Part shown: positions 35,040 through 45,000 of the stretch, in pieces
Numbering within the stretch: position 1 is the first letter of the stretch
Layout: each line of letters begins with the position of its first letter
From: Cellvibrionaceae bacterium
GTDB taxonomy: Bacteria > Pseudomonadota > Gammaproteobacteria > Pseudomonadales > Cellvibrionaceae
Direction of reading: 5' to 3'
Assembly: GCA_021151525.1 (NCBI GenBank)
Contig: JAGKXD010000018.1
Span: 1-51,179, forward strand
Length of the DNA: 51,179 nt
Notes under the pieces: generated by a model
Seen by the model: the letters and a program-made list of their open reading frames with translations, nothing else
Databases searched by the model: none
Told to the model about the DNA's origin: nothing
Translations under genes and position numbers: made by a program

Positions 35040-35048
35040 GGCTAAACC

Positions 35049-35663
35049 TCAAGTGTTAGTTTCATAGTGCGCAAGTCGCGCTTTAAGTTGTTCAATTTCA
35101 TCAACAAGTGGCTGCACCGCAATTCTAATTTCGTCTTGGGTAAAGCGTGGAGTAATATGTTTTGAACAATTCCATTCCAGCGCCTCCACATGAATAAGAA
35201 TGACGCGCTCTACTAAACTCTTTGATTCTGCATCAATCAAGCGCTCATATAACTCCGCATTTTCATTTGCATGAATCACTTGCGCGCGCGCCCAAATTTT
35301 TAAACGATGACGACCCGCATAGTCCATTAAAAATAAGCACACACGGTCATTGGCGTTGATATTTCCTACACTAATGTATTGACGATTGCCGCGATAATCC
35401 GCGTAGCCCAAGGTTCGTTCATCTAGCACTTTTAGAAAGCCTTTTGCACCACCGCGATGTTGCACATAAGGCCACCCATTTTCGCCAACAGACGCTTGGT
35501 AAAAACTATCGCGACTGCTAATAAATTCTGCATCAAGCTCGCTCAACCTATTGCGCTGATCCGGCGATTGCTCGAAGCGTTTATTATGCTCACGACTACC
35601 ATAACGCTGTTGCGCTATTTTTACGCTTTCAGTAAACGCTATATCGGCAAAGGCGCGTGGCAT
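35049..35663 (-). CDS. Pyridoxamine 5'-phosphate oxidase-like flavoprotein
   Basis: A 204-residue soluble protein of the PNPOx-like split-barrel group. Key patterns are DSFYQASVGENGWPYVQHRGG, LKVLDERTLGYADYRGNRQY and NDRVCLFLMDYAGRHRLKIWARAQV, which fit FMN-binding oxidoreductases of unknown substrate. AGGAG lies seven bases before the ATG. It is the middle gene of a three-gene minus-strand run with the AhpD-like and GST genes. Confidence 0.88.
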   Translation of the reverse strand: MPRAFADIAFTESVKIAQQRYGSREHNKRFEQSPDQRNRLSELDAEFISSRDSFYQASVGENGWPYVQHRGGAKGFLKVLDERTLGYADYRGNRQYISVGNINANDRVCLFLMDYAGRHRLKIWARAQVIHANENAELYERLIDAESKSLVERVILIHVEALEWNCSKHITPRFTQDEIRIAVQPLVDEIEQLKARLAHYETNT

Positions 35664-35684
35664 AATAAACTCCTGAATAAAAAC

Positions 35685-36230
35685 TTATTTTGCAAATGCG
35701 TTAACTACCGGAAAATCAATTTCCGTTTGAGCTACTGAATTTACATAATTCGTTAGCGTGTTTAGCGCAACATGTAAAACAATCTCAACAATTTCGGCAT
35801 CTTTAAAGCCGGCAGCCTTTACAGCATTGATTGCATCGTTGGAAACATGACCGCGCGCTTGGGCAACACTCACGGCGAAACGAACTGCAGCGTCTGCTTT
35901 TGCATCACCCGAGAAGCCTTTTCGATTTGACGTGATTTCAGCTGCATCTAACTTCACCACATGCGTTGCCAAATAAGTGTGGGCAGACAAGCAATAGTCG
36001 CAGCCATTAAATTCCGCAATAGCCAAGGCAATACGCTCACCAGTCTTCGCACCAAGACTTGCCTTGCCCAGTGCACCATTCAAGCTTAAATAACCTTCCA
36101 AAGCAGCTGGGCTGTTTCCCACTAACTTCATTAGGTTGGGAACTACACCCAGTTGTTTTTTCACAGCATCCAGCAACGGCAATGAAGCGGCTGGTGAAGA
36201 TTCGATGCTTGGTACATGTAAACGGCTCAT
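35685..36230 (-). CDS. AhpD-like (carboxymuconolactone decarboxylase family) protein
   Basis: A 181-residue helical protein with the redox motif C77-D-Y-C80-L-S-A-H84, as in AhpD-type alkylhydroperoxidases. The region VPNLMKLVGNSPAALEGYLSLNG lies upstream, as in other family members. Likely handles peroxides or related oxidants; specific reaction unproven. It is the first gene of the operon with the PNPOx-like and GST genes and is divergent from a LysR regulator. Confidence 0.9.
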   Translation of the reverse strand: MSRLHVPSIESSPAASLPLLDAVKKQLGVVPNLMKLVGNSPAALEGYLSLNGALGKASLGAKTGERIALAIAEFNGCDYCLSAHTYLATHVVKLDAAEITSNRKGFSGDAKADAAVRFAVSVAQARGHVSNDAINAVKAAGFKDAEIVEIVLHVALNTLTNYVNSVAQTEIDFPVVNAFAK

Positions 36231-36326
36231 AGTATTTACTCTCTCAATAAGGGGTTAGGATTTGTTTGCTCGGCGAGTGATGCCATATTGCCAACAACCG
36301 TAAAAATGAAGAATACTTACCAAAAG

Positions 36327-36336
36327 CAATTAATTG
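36327..36336. promoter_or_regulatory. Palindrome in the LysR/AhpD divergent region
   Basis: CAATTAATTG is a perfect palindrome 22 bases before the LysR start codon, in the shared region of the divergent pair. It is a possible site for the LysR protein but no typical longer T-N11-A site was confirmed. Confidence 0.3.
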
Positions 36337-36357
36337 TTTCCAAAACAGGAATAATCA

Positions 36358-37248
36358 ATGGATAGATACACCGAACTTCAGGTCTTTGTGAGCGTTGCCG
36401 AATGCGAAGGCTTTGCCGCTGGAGCGCGCAAGTTGGGCATCTCACCGCCGGTCGCAACCCGCGCTGTCGCCGACCTTGAAGCGCGCTTGGGGATAAAGCT
36501 TTTAACTCGCAGCACACGTCACGTAAGGCTGACCGATGCCGGCAAGCGCTATTGGGATGACGCAAAGCGCATCCTGTTAGAAATTGCTGAGGCTGATGAA
36601 GCCGCCACCGGAATTAATGGCGAACCCAGTGGACATCTCGCCGTAACCGCACCGGTTTTGTTTGGCAAAATGTTTGTACTGCCGGGCGTCATTGATTTTT
36701 TGAATCGCTATCCGCGCATGGAAGTGAACGCCTTGTTTTTAGATCGTGTGGTTAATTTATTGGAAGAGGGATTGGATGTAGGTATTCGCATTGGCGAACT
36801 CGCCGATTCCAGCATGCGCGCAATTCGCGTGGGCTCAGTGCAGCGCGTAGTCTGCGCATCACCCGATTATTTAGCGCACATGGGGACACCGCAACATCCC
36901 AATGAATTACCTCAACACACTATCATCACAGCAAACGGGTTAAACGCGAGCACGGATTGGAAATTTAACGATGGGTTTAATATTCGCGTAAAACCACGCT
37001 TAAGTTTTGCGACGAATGACGCCGCCATGGAAGCCGCAATCGCGGGCTTTGGCATAACACGTTTATTGTCCTACCAAATTGCACCGCAATTAACAGCCGG
37101 CCGCTTGAGGATACTATTTCCTGAATTTGAAAAAAATAAAATCCCTATTCATGTTGTTCACCGCGAAGGCCGTTACGCCTCCGCAAAAATTCGCAGCTTT
37201 GTGGATTTAATGGTAGAAAGATTGCGCGCAGAGAAAGCGTTAAACTAA
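36358..37248 (+). CDS. LysR-family transcriptional regulator
   Basis: A 296-residue LysR regulator. The winged helix-turn-helix (about 1-60) has VSVAECEGFAAGARKLGISPPVATRAVADLEARLG-type pattern, followed by LLTRSTRHVRLTDAG. The C-terminal half is a ligand-binding domain. The start has AGGA upstream. LysR proteins often control the divergent operon, here the AhpD-like/PNPOx/GST genes. The inducer is unknown, though oxidants or electrophiles would fit the target genes. Confidence 0.93.
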   Translation: MDRYTELQVFVSVAECEGFAAGARKLGISPPVATRAVADLEARLGIKLLTRSTRHVRLTDAGKRYWDDAKRILLEIAEADEAATGINGEPSGHLAVTAPVLFGKMFVLPGVIDFLNRYPRMEVNALFLDRVVNLLEEGLDVGIRIGELADSSMRAIRVGSVQRVVCASPDYLAHMGTPQHPNELPQHTIITANGLNASTDWKFNDGFNIRVKPRLSFATNDAAMEAAIAGFGITRLLSYQIAPQLTAGRLRILFPEFEKNKIPIHVVHREGRYASAKIRSFVDLMVERLRAEKALN

Positions 37249-37347
37249 GCGCGGCGTCATAGATTTATAACCAATGACTACCTAGAATGCCAAACAGTGA
37301 CACAGGAACCGTGTTTTTAGTAAAGGATTTTTAACGAAGGGGCTTTC

Positions 37348-37902
37348 ATGAAAAAGTACGTTTTAGTATTGGGTTTGTTAGGTGCTACAGCATTCCCAGC
37401 AGCTGCAAATAATGTTTATTTATATGCAGATAGCGGGCGCAGTAGCGTGGCTAAAATTGAGGACCAATCCGAACAAACCTTAGCAATGGGTCTTGGCTAC
37501 ACACTCACGAGCCATATTAACATTGAGTTGGGCTATCAGGATCTTGGTAAACTTACCACTTCTGAGTTTACTTATTACCCAGGTGTTCACGGTGCAGCGG
37601 GCTTTTTTGATGCACACGCAATTCAGTTAAGTGCTATCGCAATATTGCCTATAACAGAAATATTTGCGTTACGTGCCCGCTTGGGTTACTCACAAATAAA
37701 AGGCGATTCCGTTTTCTTCTCGTACGATAAACTTACCCAAGAGCGCTTAGCCACTACAAATTCAACATCTGAAAACAAGGCAATTTATGGAATAGGTGCC
37801 GATCTAAAAATTAATGAGAAAATTTCATTACGTGCCGATTATATTAAATTCGATAGCACAGATATTGCCTCCAAAACTATTGGAGTTGCTTATCAGTTTT
37901 AA
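37348..37902 (+). CDS. Small outer-membrane beta-barrel protein
   Basis: A 184-residue protein with signal peptide (about 1-20, ending PAAA) and eight likely beta-strands, ending GVAYQF with a C-terminal Phe. It fits the OmpA-N/OmpW-like eight-stranded barrel group. No peptidoglycan-binding domain is present. Patterns such as MGLGYTLTSHINIELGYQDLG and ALRARLGYSQIKG are typical. Function unknown. It is convergent with the decayed solute-binding gene. Confidence 0.85.
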   Translation: MKKYVLVLGLLGATAFPAAANNVYLYADSGRSSVAKIEDQSEQTLAMGLGYTLTSHINIELGYQDLGKLTTSEFTYYPGVHGAAGFFDAHAIQLSAIAILPITEIFALRARLGYSQIKGDSVFFSYDKLTQERLATTNSTSENKAIYGIGADLKINEKISLRADYIKFDSTDIASKTIGVAYQF

Positions 37903-37931
37903 AAAAGCAAAAGATGTAGCGCTCGCACCAC

Positions 37932-38561
37932 TCAAGGCAATGCGCACTCGCCCTGTTCAGTTGTAAATGGAGATGTGATGCAAATTAGCTTACGATTCTT
38001 TAAATTGAGCCGAAGCAAATCTTCAACATGATATTTCACAAATAGCTGGTTAAATTCGCCACTGGCTTGCATTCTTTGCAAGCCAATTTTTAGCCGTTCA
38101 GCAAGCTTAGGGAATTTTTTGCTCACATATAAATACACAGGATAGTGATAATAAATTAGCAAATGCGAGTCTATAACAAGAAAGGGATAATTCTTTTTTT
38201 TGATTTGAATAGACCCGCTCTATTTCATCAATTCCCAACGGAATACAATCAAAGCGCTGGGCGCTTAGCATTTTAAATACACACCCTCATTAAGCAATTG
38301 CGCGTAGCGAGTAGACGTAATTTGCGAACCGAAGGGTTGATAGCGAAAGTCACCAAACTCAGGGCGTGTAAGCTCAAGAGCTCGGTCGATAAGTTGGTAG
38401 CGATAGGCATAGTGAGCATCAAAATCCTTTAACTTCAAATAACTCACTCGCATGGGTTCAGAATTTTCATTTGCTGCCGATTTATTAGCAACGAGCGCGA
38501 GCACGGCATTCAACACCAAACTGGCCACTAGCAAATGGATTATGCTCACCAAACGATTCAT
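37932..38561 (-). pseudogene. Decayed solute-binding protein gene (deletion plus frameshift)
   Basis: The N-terminal piece (38265-38561) carries a signal peptide and sequence as far as RYAQLLNEGVYL, then stops. In another frame the next bases give MLSAQRFDCIPLGIDEIERVY, and after an eight-base T-run at 38194-38201 the reading must shift again to continue KNYPFLVIDSHLLIYYHYP and the C-terminal part (37932-38162). Compared with intact periplasmic binding proteins of this type, about 80 residues appear missing between GVYL and MLSA. So there is a deletion and at least one frameshift. It probably makes no active protein. Confidence 0.75.
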
Positions 38562-38709
38562 AGGTAATCCGTTGTCTATAGTACTTAGTGTAGCTGTTTG
38601 GCTCGGATTTGCCAGAATGCAACTGACTTCTAAATCAACATCGGCTAGAGTTCATTTGTTCTTGCACCTGACTTGTGCTTAGCTTAACGCACGCAAACTA
38701 GGAATTAGC

Positions 38710-39615
38710 ATGACGCCCGATTTTAATCCCACTGGCGAAACAGAATCGCAACAAACGGCTAGCCCCTACAAAAGGGTGCGTGCTCGTGGCGTTATGGATG
38801 GTCTCAATGGAAAATTTAGCAACGAAGATTTAAGCAACATTGAAATGCCATCGCATTGGGCAGTGCCTTGGTCAGATTTAATGATGGTGATGATGGTGAT
38901 GTTTGCGGTCATGCTCGCCACCCATTTGGCCGAGCGCGATGTGTCAGAACTTTTTAAGAAAGATACCAATCCACAACCCAAAGAGCATGTACAACCACCG
39001 CCACCAAAAACCAGCTTAACCCAGCCACAACCGCAAACCGATTTGCACTCAGATCAAACAACTCCCACGCAACCCAAGGTAGACAACACAAAAGAGCAAT
39101 CGGAAAATTTTGAAGCCAAACCTGCCGCTTTAGCAAAAACTGAGCAAGGCGCAATTCCTATTCAAGACATTTTGCGGCTCAGTAAACATTTGGTGACCGA
39201 AGCAAACTTAGAGGATATAGACGTAGTCTTAACGGATAACCAATCGGTGAAAGTCAGTGTGCGCGGCAATTTATTATTCGATTTAGGTAAGGCCGATTTA
39301 AAACCTGAAGCCATTTCATTTCTGCAAAATTTATCAACAATTATTGCCGCTAATAATTATCAAATTGAAGTTGCCGGCCACACCGATAATTTTCCCGTTA
39401 GTAATCCAGCCTACCCCACCAACTGGGAATTATCCTCTGCACGCGCCGCACGTGTTGCACGTTATTTAATTCAATTTGGCAAATTGGAACCGGGGCGTTT
39501 TACCGTTATCGGTCATTCATTTTATCAACCGACAGTCGCTATGGATTCACTCGCCAACAAAGCTAAAAATCGTCGTGTTGAAATTATTATCACTCGCCTT
39601 GAATACAAACCTTGA
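38710..39615 (+). CDS. MotB-like protein with OmpA domain
   Basis: A 301-residue protein with a MotB-like layout. About 45 cytoplasmic residues precede one membrane helix (about 53-72: WSDLMMVMMVMFAVMLA) in which D56 matches the ion-binding Asp of MotB. A Pro/Gln/Lys-rich linker (about 85-150) leads to an OmpA/MotB peptidoglycan-binding domain (about 180-297), with GHTDNFPV and NRRVEI. The linker is longer than usual. It is followed after 19 bases by the MotA-like gene, so the pair probably forms one ion channel. No flagellar gene is nearby. Confidence 0.85.
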   Translation: MTPDFNPTGETESQQTASPYKRVRARGVMDGLNGKFSNEDLSNIEMPSHWAVPWSDLMMVMMVMFAVMLATHLAERDVSELFKKDTNPQPKEHVQPPPPKTSLTQPQPQTDLHSDQTTPTQPKVDNTKEQSENFEAKPAALAKTEQGAIPIQDILRLSKHLVTEANLEDIDVVLTDNQSVKVSVRGNLLFDLGKADLKPEAISFLQNLSTIIAANNYQIEVAGHTDNFPVSNPAYPTNWELSSARAARVARYLIQFGKLEPGRFTVIGHSFYQPTVAMDSLANKAKNRRVEIIITRLEYKP

Positions 39616-39634
39616 GCGCCCCTAAGAGGACAGC

Positions 39635-40459
39635 ATGAATAAAAATCATTCCATCATTGGCATCGTACTCTGTAGCTTGCTGTTATTAGGTAGCATGGTT
39701 ATTGGCGATGGCCGCACACTTATGTTTAACCTTGAGGGGTTAGTGGTAGTCATTGCCGGCACACTGGGCGCAACCTTTATCAGTTACCCTTACCACGCCT
39801 TGCGGGTTGCATTGCGTGTCGCCGTAAATTCCTACCGAACCCGCGTACCTACGGCAAAAGAAATTGTCGATTCGTTACTGCATTTATCTATGCTCTCCAA
39901 AATTGATGGCTTGCTAGCGCTTGAAGACGGCGGAGACCGCGCAAGTGTTTTATTTTTGCGCCGAGCACTTTCAATGTTGGTGGACGGTTTCAGTGTGGAT
40001 GAGTTGCGCGATACGCTTTATACCGAGATCCATTTTTTTCAACAGCGCCGCGCATTACAAGAGCGCGTATTCCGCCACATGGCTATTCTCGCACCTGCAT
40101 TTGGTGTCGCCGGTGGTGTGATTGGTTTGGTGGGAATGCTCGCTGGCATTGGCGATACCGGCGTTATTTTACGTACAATTCCTGTGGCTCTTACATCAAC
40201 ACTCTACGGAATTATTCTCGCGTATTTTGTGTGTATTCCCATTGCCGAAAATATTCACTCGCGCACACAGGAAGAATTGCTGATTCATAAATTGATTGCA
40301 GAAGGTGTAACGCTAATTGGTCAGGAATATAACACCATGCGTTTGCAAACACGCTTGCAGTCTTTTATCACACCCCATGAACGCGACATTCAAAATATGA
40401 GCATAAAAGAAATTCGTGAGCGCTATGAAGAACTCAAGAATTCTCGATTGGATCGTTAA
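39635..40459 (+). CDS. MotA/TolQ/ExbB-like channel protein
   Basis: A 274-residue four-helix membrane protein. Helices lie at about 5-24, 30-50, 150-175 (LAPAFGVAGGVIGLVGMLAGIGD) and 185-208, matching MotA family layout with a large cytoplasmic loop between helices 2 and 3. It partners the preceding MotB-like protein, in reverse of the usual motA-motB order. This suggests a stator-like unit, possibly for another machine than a flagellum. AGAGGA precedes the ATG. Confidence 0.85.
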   Translation: MNKNHSIIGIVLCSLLLLGSMVIGDGRTLMFNLEGLVVVIAGTLGATFISYPYHALRVALRVAVNSYRTRVPTAKEIVDSLLHLSMLSKIDGLLALEDGGDRASVLFLRRALSMLVDGFSVDELRDTLYTEIHFFQQRRALQERVFRHMAILAPAFGVAGGVIGLVGMLAGIGDTGVILRTIPVALTSTLYGIILAYFVCIPIAENIHSRTQEELLIHKLIAEGVTLIGQEYNTMRLQTRLQSFITPHERDIQNMSIKEIRERYEELKNSRLDR

Positions 40460-40472
40460 CCGCGTTTGGAAT

Positions 40473-40796
40473 TCAAATTTTTACATTAACTACAATTCCA
40501 CTCACCGCAAAGGGATCTGCATCCGGCCGGTTAACACCGTCTGCCGCGTGTAGGATTTGCGTCTGTTGAATCTTATCTGCCACATCATAAGTGGCGCTGG
40601 CAGCGGGAACTTGCTGCACGTGTTCAATCTTGTGCTGCAAGGTTTGAATCTGCGTTTGCAGCACCGAAATTTGCTTTTCTTTTTCCGCAGCAGGTGTGGT
40701 CGCGCAGCCGCGCCAATCAGCGCATTGTCGCTGTAAATCTGCAATCTGACTTTGGTAACCGTTAATACTCGCTGATGTTTCGTTGATACCGGTCAT
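40473..40796 (-). CDS. Coiled-coil protein of unknown function
   Basis: A roughly 107-residue protein with a coiled-coil middle (QSQIADLQRQC, and EKQISVLQTQIQTLQHKIEHVQQ). Layout is like FlxA-type small coiled-coil proteins, but similarity is only general. GAGAAGAG favours ATG 40796 over the earlier ATG at 40853. It is convergent with the MotA-like gene, 13 bases away. Confidence 0.55.
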   Translation of the reverse strand: MTGINETSASINGYQSQIADLQRQCADWRGCATTPAAEKEKQISVLQTQIQTLQHKIEHVQQVPAASATYDVADKIQQTQILHAADGVNRPDADPFAVSGIVVNVKI

Positions 40797-40952
40797 TCTG
40801 CTCTTCTCCGTGTTGCCCAAGGTTCCCCCTAAATAGAATGACTCGCCTTCCATTTGTTACACACTCATACAAAATAATTTGCATCACATGCAACTATTCA
40901 CCTCGTAACCGCATCCAAGGCTACCAATGAATTTTTGATTTAAGGGACTCTA

Positions 40953-41990
40953 ATGCGCAAACTACTTTTTCCTCTCGTTTACAGCCTAGCATTTTCCTCC
41001 GTGTGCTTTGCCCAAGCCGACACACCTGAAAACACCCAAGCACTAACTGATGGCGCCGCGGAAAAGGTGGACGAAATTGTTATTGTTGGCGAACAACCGG
41101 GGCCTACTTTATGGAAAGTCTTTAAGGGCGACCATGTACTTTGGATTCTGGGAACCTTTGGCCCTCTGCCCACAAAATTACACTGGCGCTCGCAACAAGC
41201 GGAAGACGCCATCATCCACTCCCAAGAAGTTTTCATGCTTCCGGTTGCCCACGCAGAAATTGGGTTTTTTCAACAATTGGCATTATTGCCTTCTGTGATT
41301 GGGCTTAAAAACAGCCCCGATGGTTCAACACTGCAGGAAAAAGTTCCTGCAGATGTTTATGCGCGCTGGCTTGTGCTTAAAGAAAAATATATTGGCAAAG
41401 ACAGAAGCATAGAAAAATATCGCCCCATTTTTGCTGGGCATGAACTGCTTGAAACGGCGCAGAAAAAATCTGGCTTCGATAATGACAATATGATCGTCAA
41501 ACGTGTGCAAGAGATCGCGAAAAAACACAAGATCAAAGTAACCACCCCCACCTACGAATTTACCTTGGAACAACCGCGCCAAACGCTTAAGCACTTCAAG
41601 CAAGCTGAAATGGATGATGTGGCTTGTTTTACCAAAATGGTCGATCACATGGCGACCGATCTGGACAATATGCGCCTGCGCGCTAATGCTTGGGCGACAG
41701 GGGATCTTGCTGCACTTGCCGGTTTGCCCATTACAGACCCCGGCAGTGAATGTTGGGATGCCATTATGAAATCATCTTTTGCCGAACAGGAAGGCATGCA
41801 AGATATTCCCGCAAAAGTGGAGGCAGAATGGTATGCGCGAATTGACGAAGCGCTCACCAATAACGCCTCTAGCTTCGCCTTGGTGCCAACAGCGGAAATG
41901 CTGAAAAGCGAAAGCGTGATGGCAAAAATGCACGCGAAGGGTTATCGCATAGAAGGCTTTGGTTTTGATGCTGTAAAAGCCGACGAATAG
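40953..41990 (+). CDS. TraB/GumN family protein with TonB-box-like motif
   Basis: A 345-residue protein matching the TraB/GumN family: LWKVFKGDHVLWILGTFGPLP, a helical middle and a C-terminal region with a repeat of LVPTAEMLKSESVMAKMHAKGYRIEGF. The N-terminal signal peptide (1-20, ending CFA) is followed by DEIVIVGEQPGP at 40-51, similar to a TonB box. The family's activity is unknown; metal-dependent hydrolase-like function has been proposed for relatives. AAGGGA precedes the ATG. It lies 100 bases upstream of the alpha-2-macroglobulin gene. Confidence 0.85.
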   Translation: MRKLLFPLVYSLAFSSVCFAQADTPENTQALTDGAAEKVDEIVIVGEQPGPTLWKVFKGDHVLWILGTFGPLPTKLHWRSQQAEDAIIHSQEVFMLPVAHAEIGFFQQLALLPSVIGLKNSPDGSTLQEKVPADVYARWLVLKEKYIGKDRSIEKYRPIFAGHELLETAQKKSGFDNDNMIVKRVQEIAKKHKIKVTTPTYEFTLEQPRQTLKHFKQAEMDDVACFTKMVDHMATDLDNMRLRANAWATGDLAALAGLPITDPGSECWDAIMKSSFAEQEGMQDIPAKVEAEWYARIDEALTNNASSFALVPTAEMLKSESVMAKMHAKGYRIEGFGFDAVKADE

Positions 41991-42090
41991 GCGCAAAAAT
42001 ATATTTGCAGTTTGCGACTTGCCACCACTCATTTTTAAAAATGCTGCCTGCTACAATCGCCGCTCAACTTCAATATCCAGGGTGGGTTTT

Positions 42091-45000
42091 ATGGTGGCGG
42101 CAAGAGTGGCGGCAGTAGGTGCTTTGATTGGCAAGGGATTGAAAAAAGGTGGTGCAGCTTTGCAATGGCTAGCGCGCGGCCTGTTTGGTGAAATGCAATG
42201 GAACTTGCCGCCCTGGATGCGTTGGAGTGGCAAGCAGCTTGCGCGTTTTACGGACTTGGTAAAGCGCAAACCCAAAGCCAGCATGGCGAGCTTCGCCGGT
42301 TTAGTTCTACTCAGCGCAGGCGGCCTGTTTGGCTATCATTGGTACAAACACCTCCCCAAACCCGTTTACCCGCAATGTGAAGTTACCGCGCCTGCGCTGA
42401 CTACCTATCCCGATGACAAACAAAAAATTCATCCGCTGATTCTCAAGTGCAATGAATCTGTTGCACCGCTCGAAGCCGTTGGAAAACCGGCAACCAAAGG
42501 TCTCACCTTAAAGCCGAAAATCGCCGGACAATGGCAGTGGGAGAACGACCGCAAGTTGGTGTTTACGCCTGCGGCCGATTGGCCCGTTGGCCAAGCTTTT
42601 GAGCTCAACCTCGCCAAAGAAAAATTATTGGCCTCGCAAGTGCGTTTGGAAAAATACGATTTTGAATTTAAAACTGCACCTTTCGTCGCGCAAATTTCCG
42701 AGAACCAGTTTTACCAAGACCCGACCGACCCCGCGCAGAAAAAATTAGTGGCGACTGTGCATTTCAGCCACAGCGTGAATGCCGAGGAATTTGAAAAACA
42801 TATTCAATTGTCGCTCGCCAAAGACGCTGCCTTTTTAGGTTTGAACAGCGATTCAACCGGCTTCACCGTGAATTACGACAAACTCAAACTTAACGCCTAC
42901 ATTCACTCGCACAGTTTAAGTTTGCCGCGCGAAGACACCCCCATGACCTTGCTGTTGAAAAAAGGTATTCATGCGAGTCGCGGTGGCGATGGTACAGCGC
43001 AAGATCTGAGCAGCAATATCACCATTCCCGGTCGCTACAGTTTGCGCTTCAGCAGCTTCGGGATGATTTTGGCGGACAACGAAAAGCTGGAGCCGGAACA
43101 AGTCTTAATTTTTAACAGCAATGCGCCGGTAACCGACAGCAGCTTGGATAAAAAAATCAAAGCCTGGGTGTTGCCGGAATTTCATCCCGATGAAAAAAAA
43201 CAGGCTTCGCACAACTACCCTTATGGGTGGAACACTGACTATGTGGATCAAAAAATTCTCGCCGCATCTGAACCACTCGCATTGAATTTATTGCCGAGCG
43301 ACGACTCACAACAATCGCTGCACAGTTACCAATTCAAAGCGCCCGTGGGGCGTTACATTTACCTCGAAATTGCGCCGGGCATTATGGCCGTGGGTGGCAC
43401 TCAATCGGCACAAACAACGGTTGCGGTCATTCGCGTTAAGCCTTACGAAAGCTCGCTGAAAATATTGGGCGATGGCGTGATTCTCGGCTTAAACGGCGAG
43501 CGCAAACTCGGCCTGGTCAGCCGCGCATTGGATGGTGTGGAATTGGAAGTGGGCCGCTTGTTGCCCAACCAATTGCATCAATTATTGGCCATGACCAATG
43601 GCGACTTCGTAGTACCCAGCGAATATGAAGGCTGGCAGGAGGATCGCGTGGTAGAGCGCTTCTCTGAAATTCACCCCACACTCAGCAACACACCGGGCAA
43701 GCCCGTGTACGACAACCTCGACCTGAGCGGCTACTTCAAAGCCGATAGCCCCGGCCACTCTAAGCTGGGCGTATTCCTCGTGCGCGCAACGGGTTTAACG
43801 CTCGGCAATAAAGACAAGCAGGGCTCGCAAGAGCGCAAGGATTACAACACCAGTAGAAACAGCGATAGCCGCCTCTTACTGGTGACCGATCTCGGCATTT
43901 TGGTGAAAACCAATAAAGACGGCAGCCAAAACGTCTACGTGCAATCTATCGCCAAAGGCGAACCCGTTGCTGGTGCGCGGGTAGAATTAATTGGTCGCAA
44001 TGGCTTGGCGCTGGAAACACGCACCACCGATGCCAGCGGCAAAATCGAATTGCCCAAACTCTCTGAGCAATATCGCCGCGAGAAAACCCCATTGTTGATA
44101 TTGGCGCACTACGGCGATGACATGTCGTTCCTGCCCTACAACAACTACAGCCGCCGCCTGAACTTCTCGCGCTTTGATACCGGTGGTGTGGAGACTGACG
44201 TAGACCCTAATAGCTTAAGCAGCTATGTGTTCAGCGACCGCGGTTTGTATCGCCCCGGCGAGGAAGTGCATTTAGGCAATATTGTGCGCACTCAGGATTG
44301 GAAAAGTGGTCTCGAAGGCGTTCCGCTGGAGTTGGAAATTACTGATCCGCGCGGCATGCAGGCCTATCGCCAAGCCTTTAACGCCAAGGCCACCGGCTTC
44401 AACGAATTCAGCTGGAAGCCCTCAGTGAGCGCGCCGACCGGCACCTACAGCGCCATGATTTATTTGGTGAAAAGCGGCCATCGTGACCGCATGCTGGGCA
44501 GCACTACCATCAAAGTGCAGGAGTTTGAGCCAGATCGCCTGAAGGTGAGCGCCAGCTTGTCCGACCAGCCCGTCACCGGCTGGCTCAACCCAGATAAAGT
44601 CAGCGCCAAAGTCCAAGCCATGAACCTCTTTGGCACACCGGCGACTAACCGCCGCGTAACCGCGCAGATGACCTTGTCGCCCGCCGTGCCCAGCTTTGCG
44701 GGCTATGCGGACTACAAATTCTACGACCCCAACAAGTTTAACGAAGGCTCGCAACAAGCCCTGCCCGATGCCACCACCGATGACAAAGGCCAAGCCAGCT
44801 TTGATTTAGGCCTCGCCCGCTTCGCCAAAGCGACCTATCGCCTATCGATTCTGGCACGTGTGTTTGAGCCAGAAGGTGGGCGCAATGTGGCAGCAGTGAG
44901 CGATGTGCTGGTGTCCAGCTCTGCCTACCTTGTGGGCGTGAAAAAGACGGATGCCGACCTAAAATTCATCACCAAAGCCAGCAAACAATCCAGCCAATGG

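Noticed and set aside
38452..38682. Plus-strand frame opposite the decayed solute-binding gene
   Set aside because: No ribosome binding site and no protein-like character; it is antisense to a signal peptide region.
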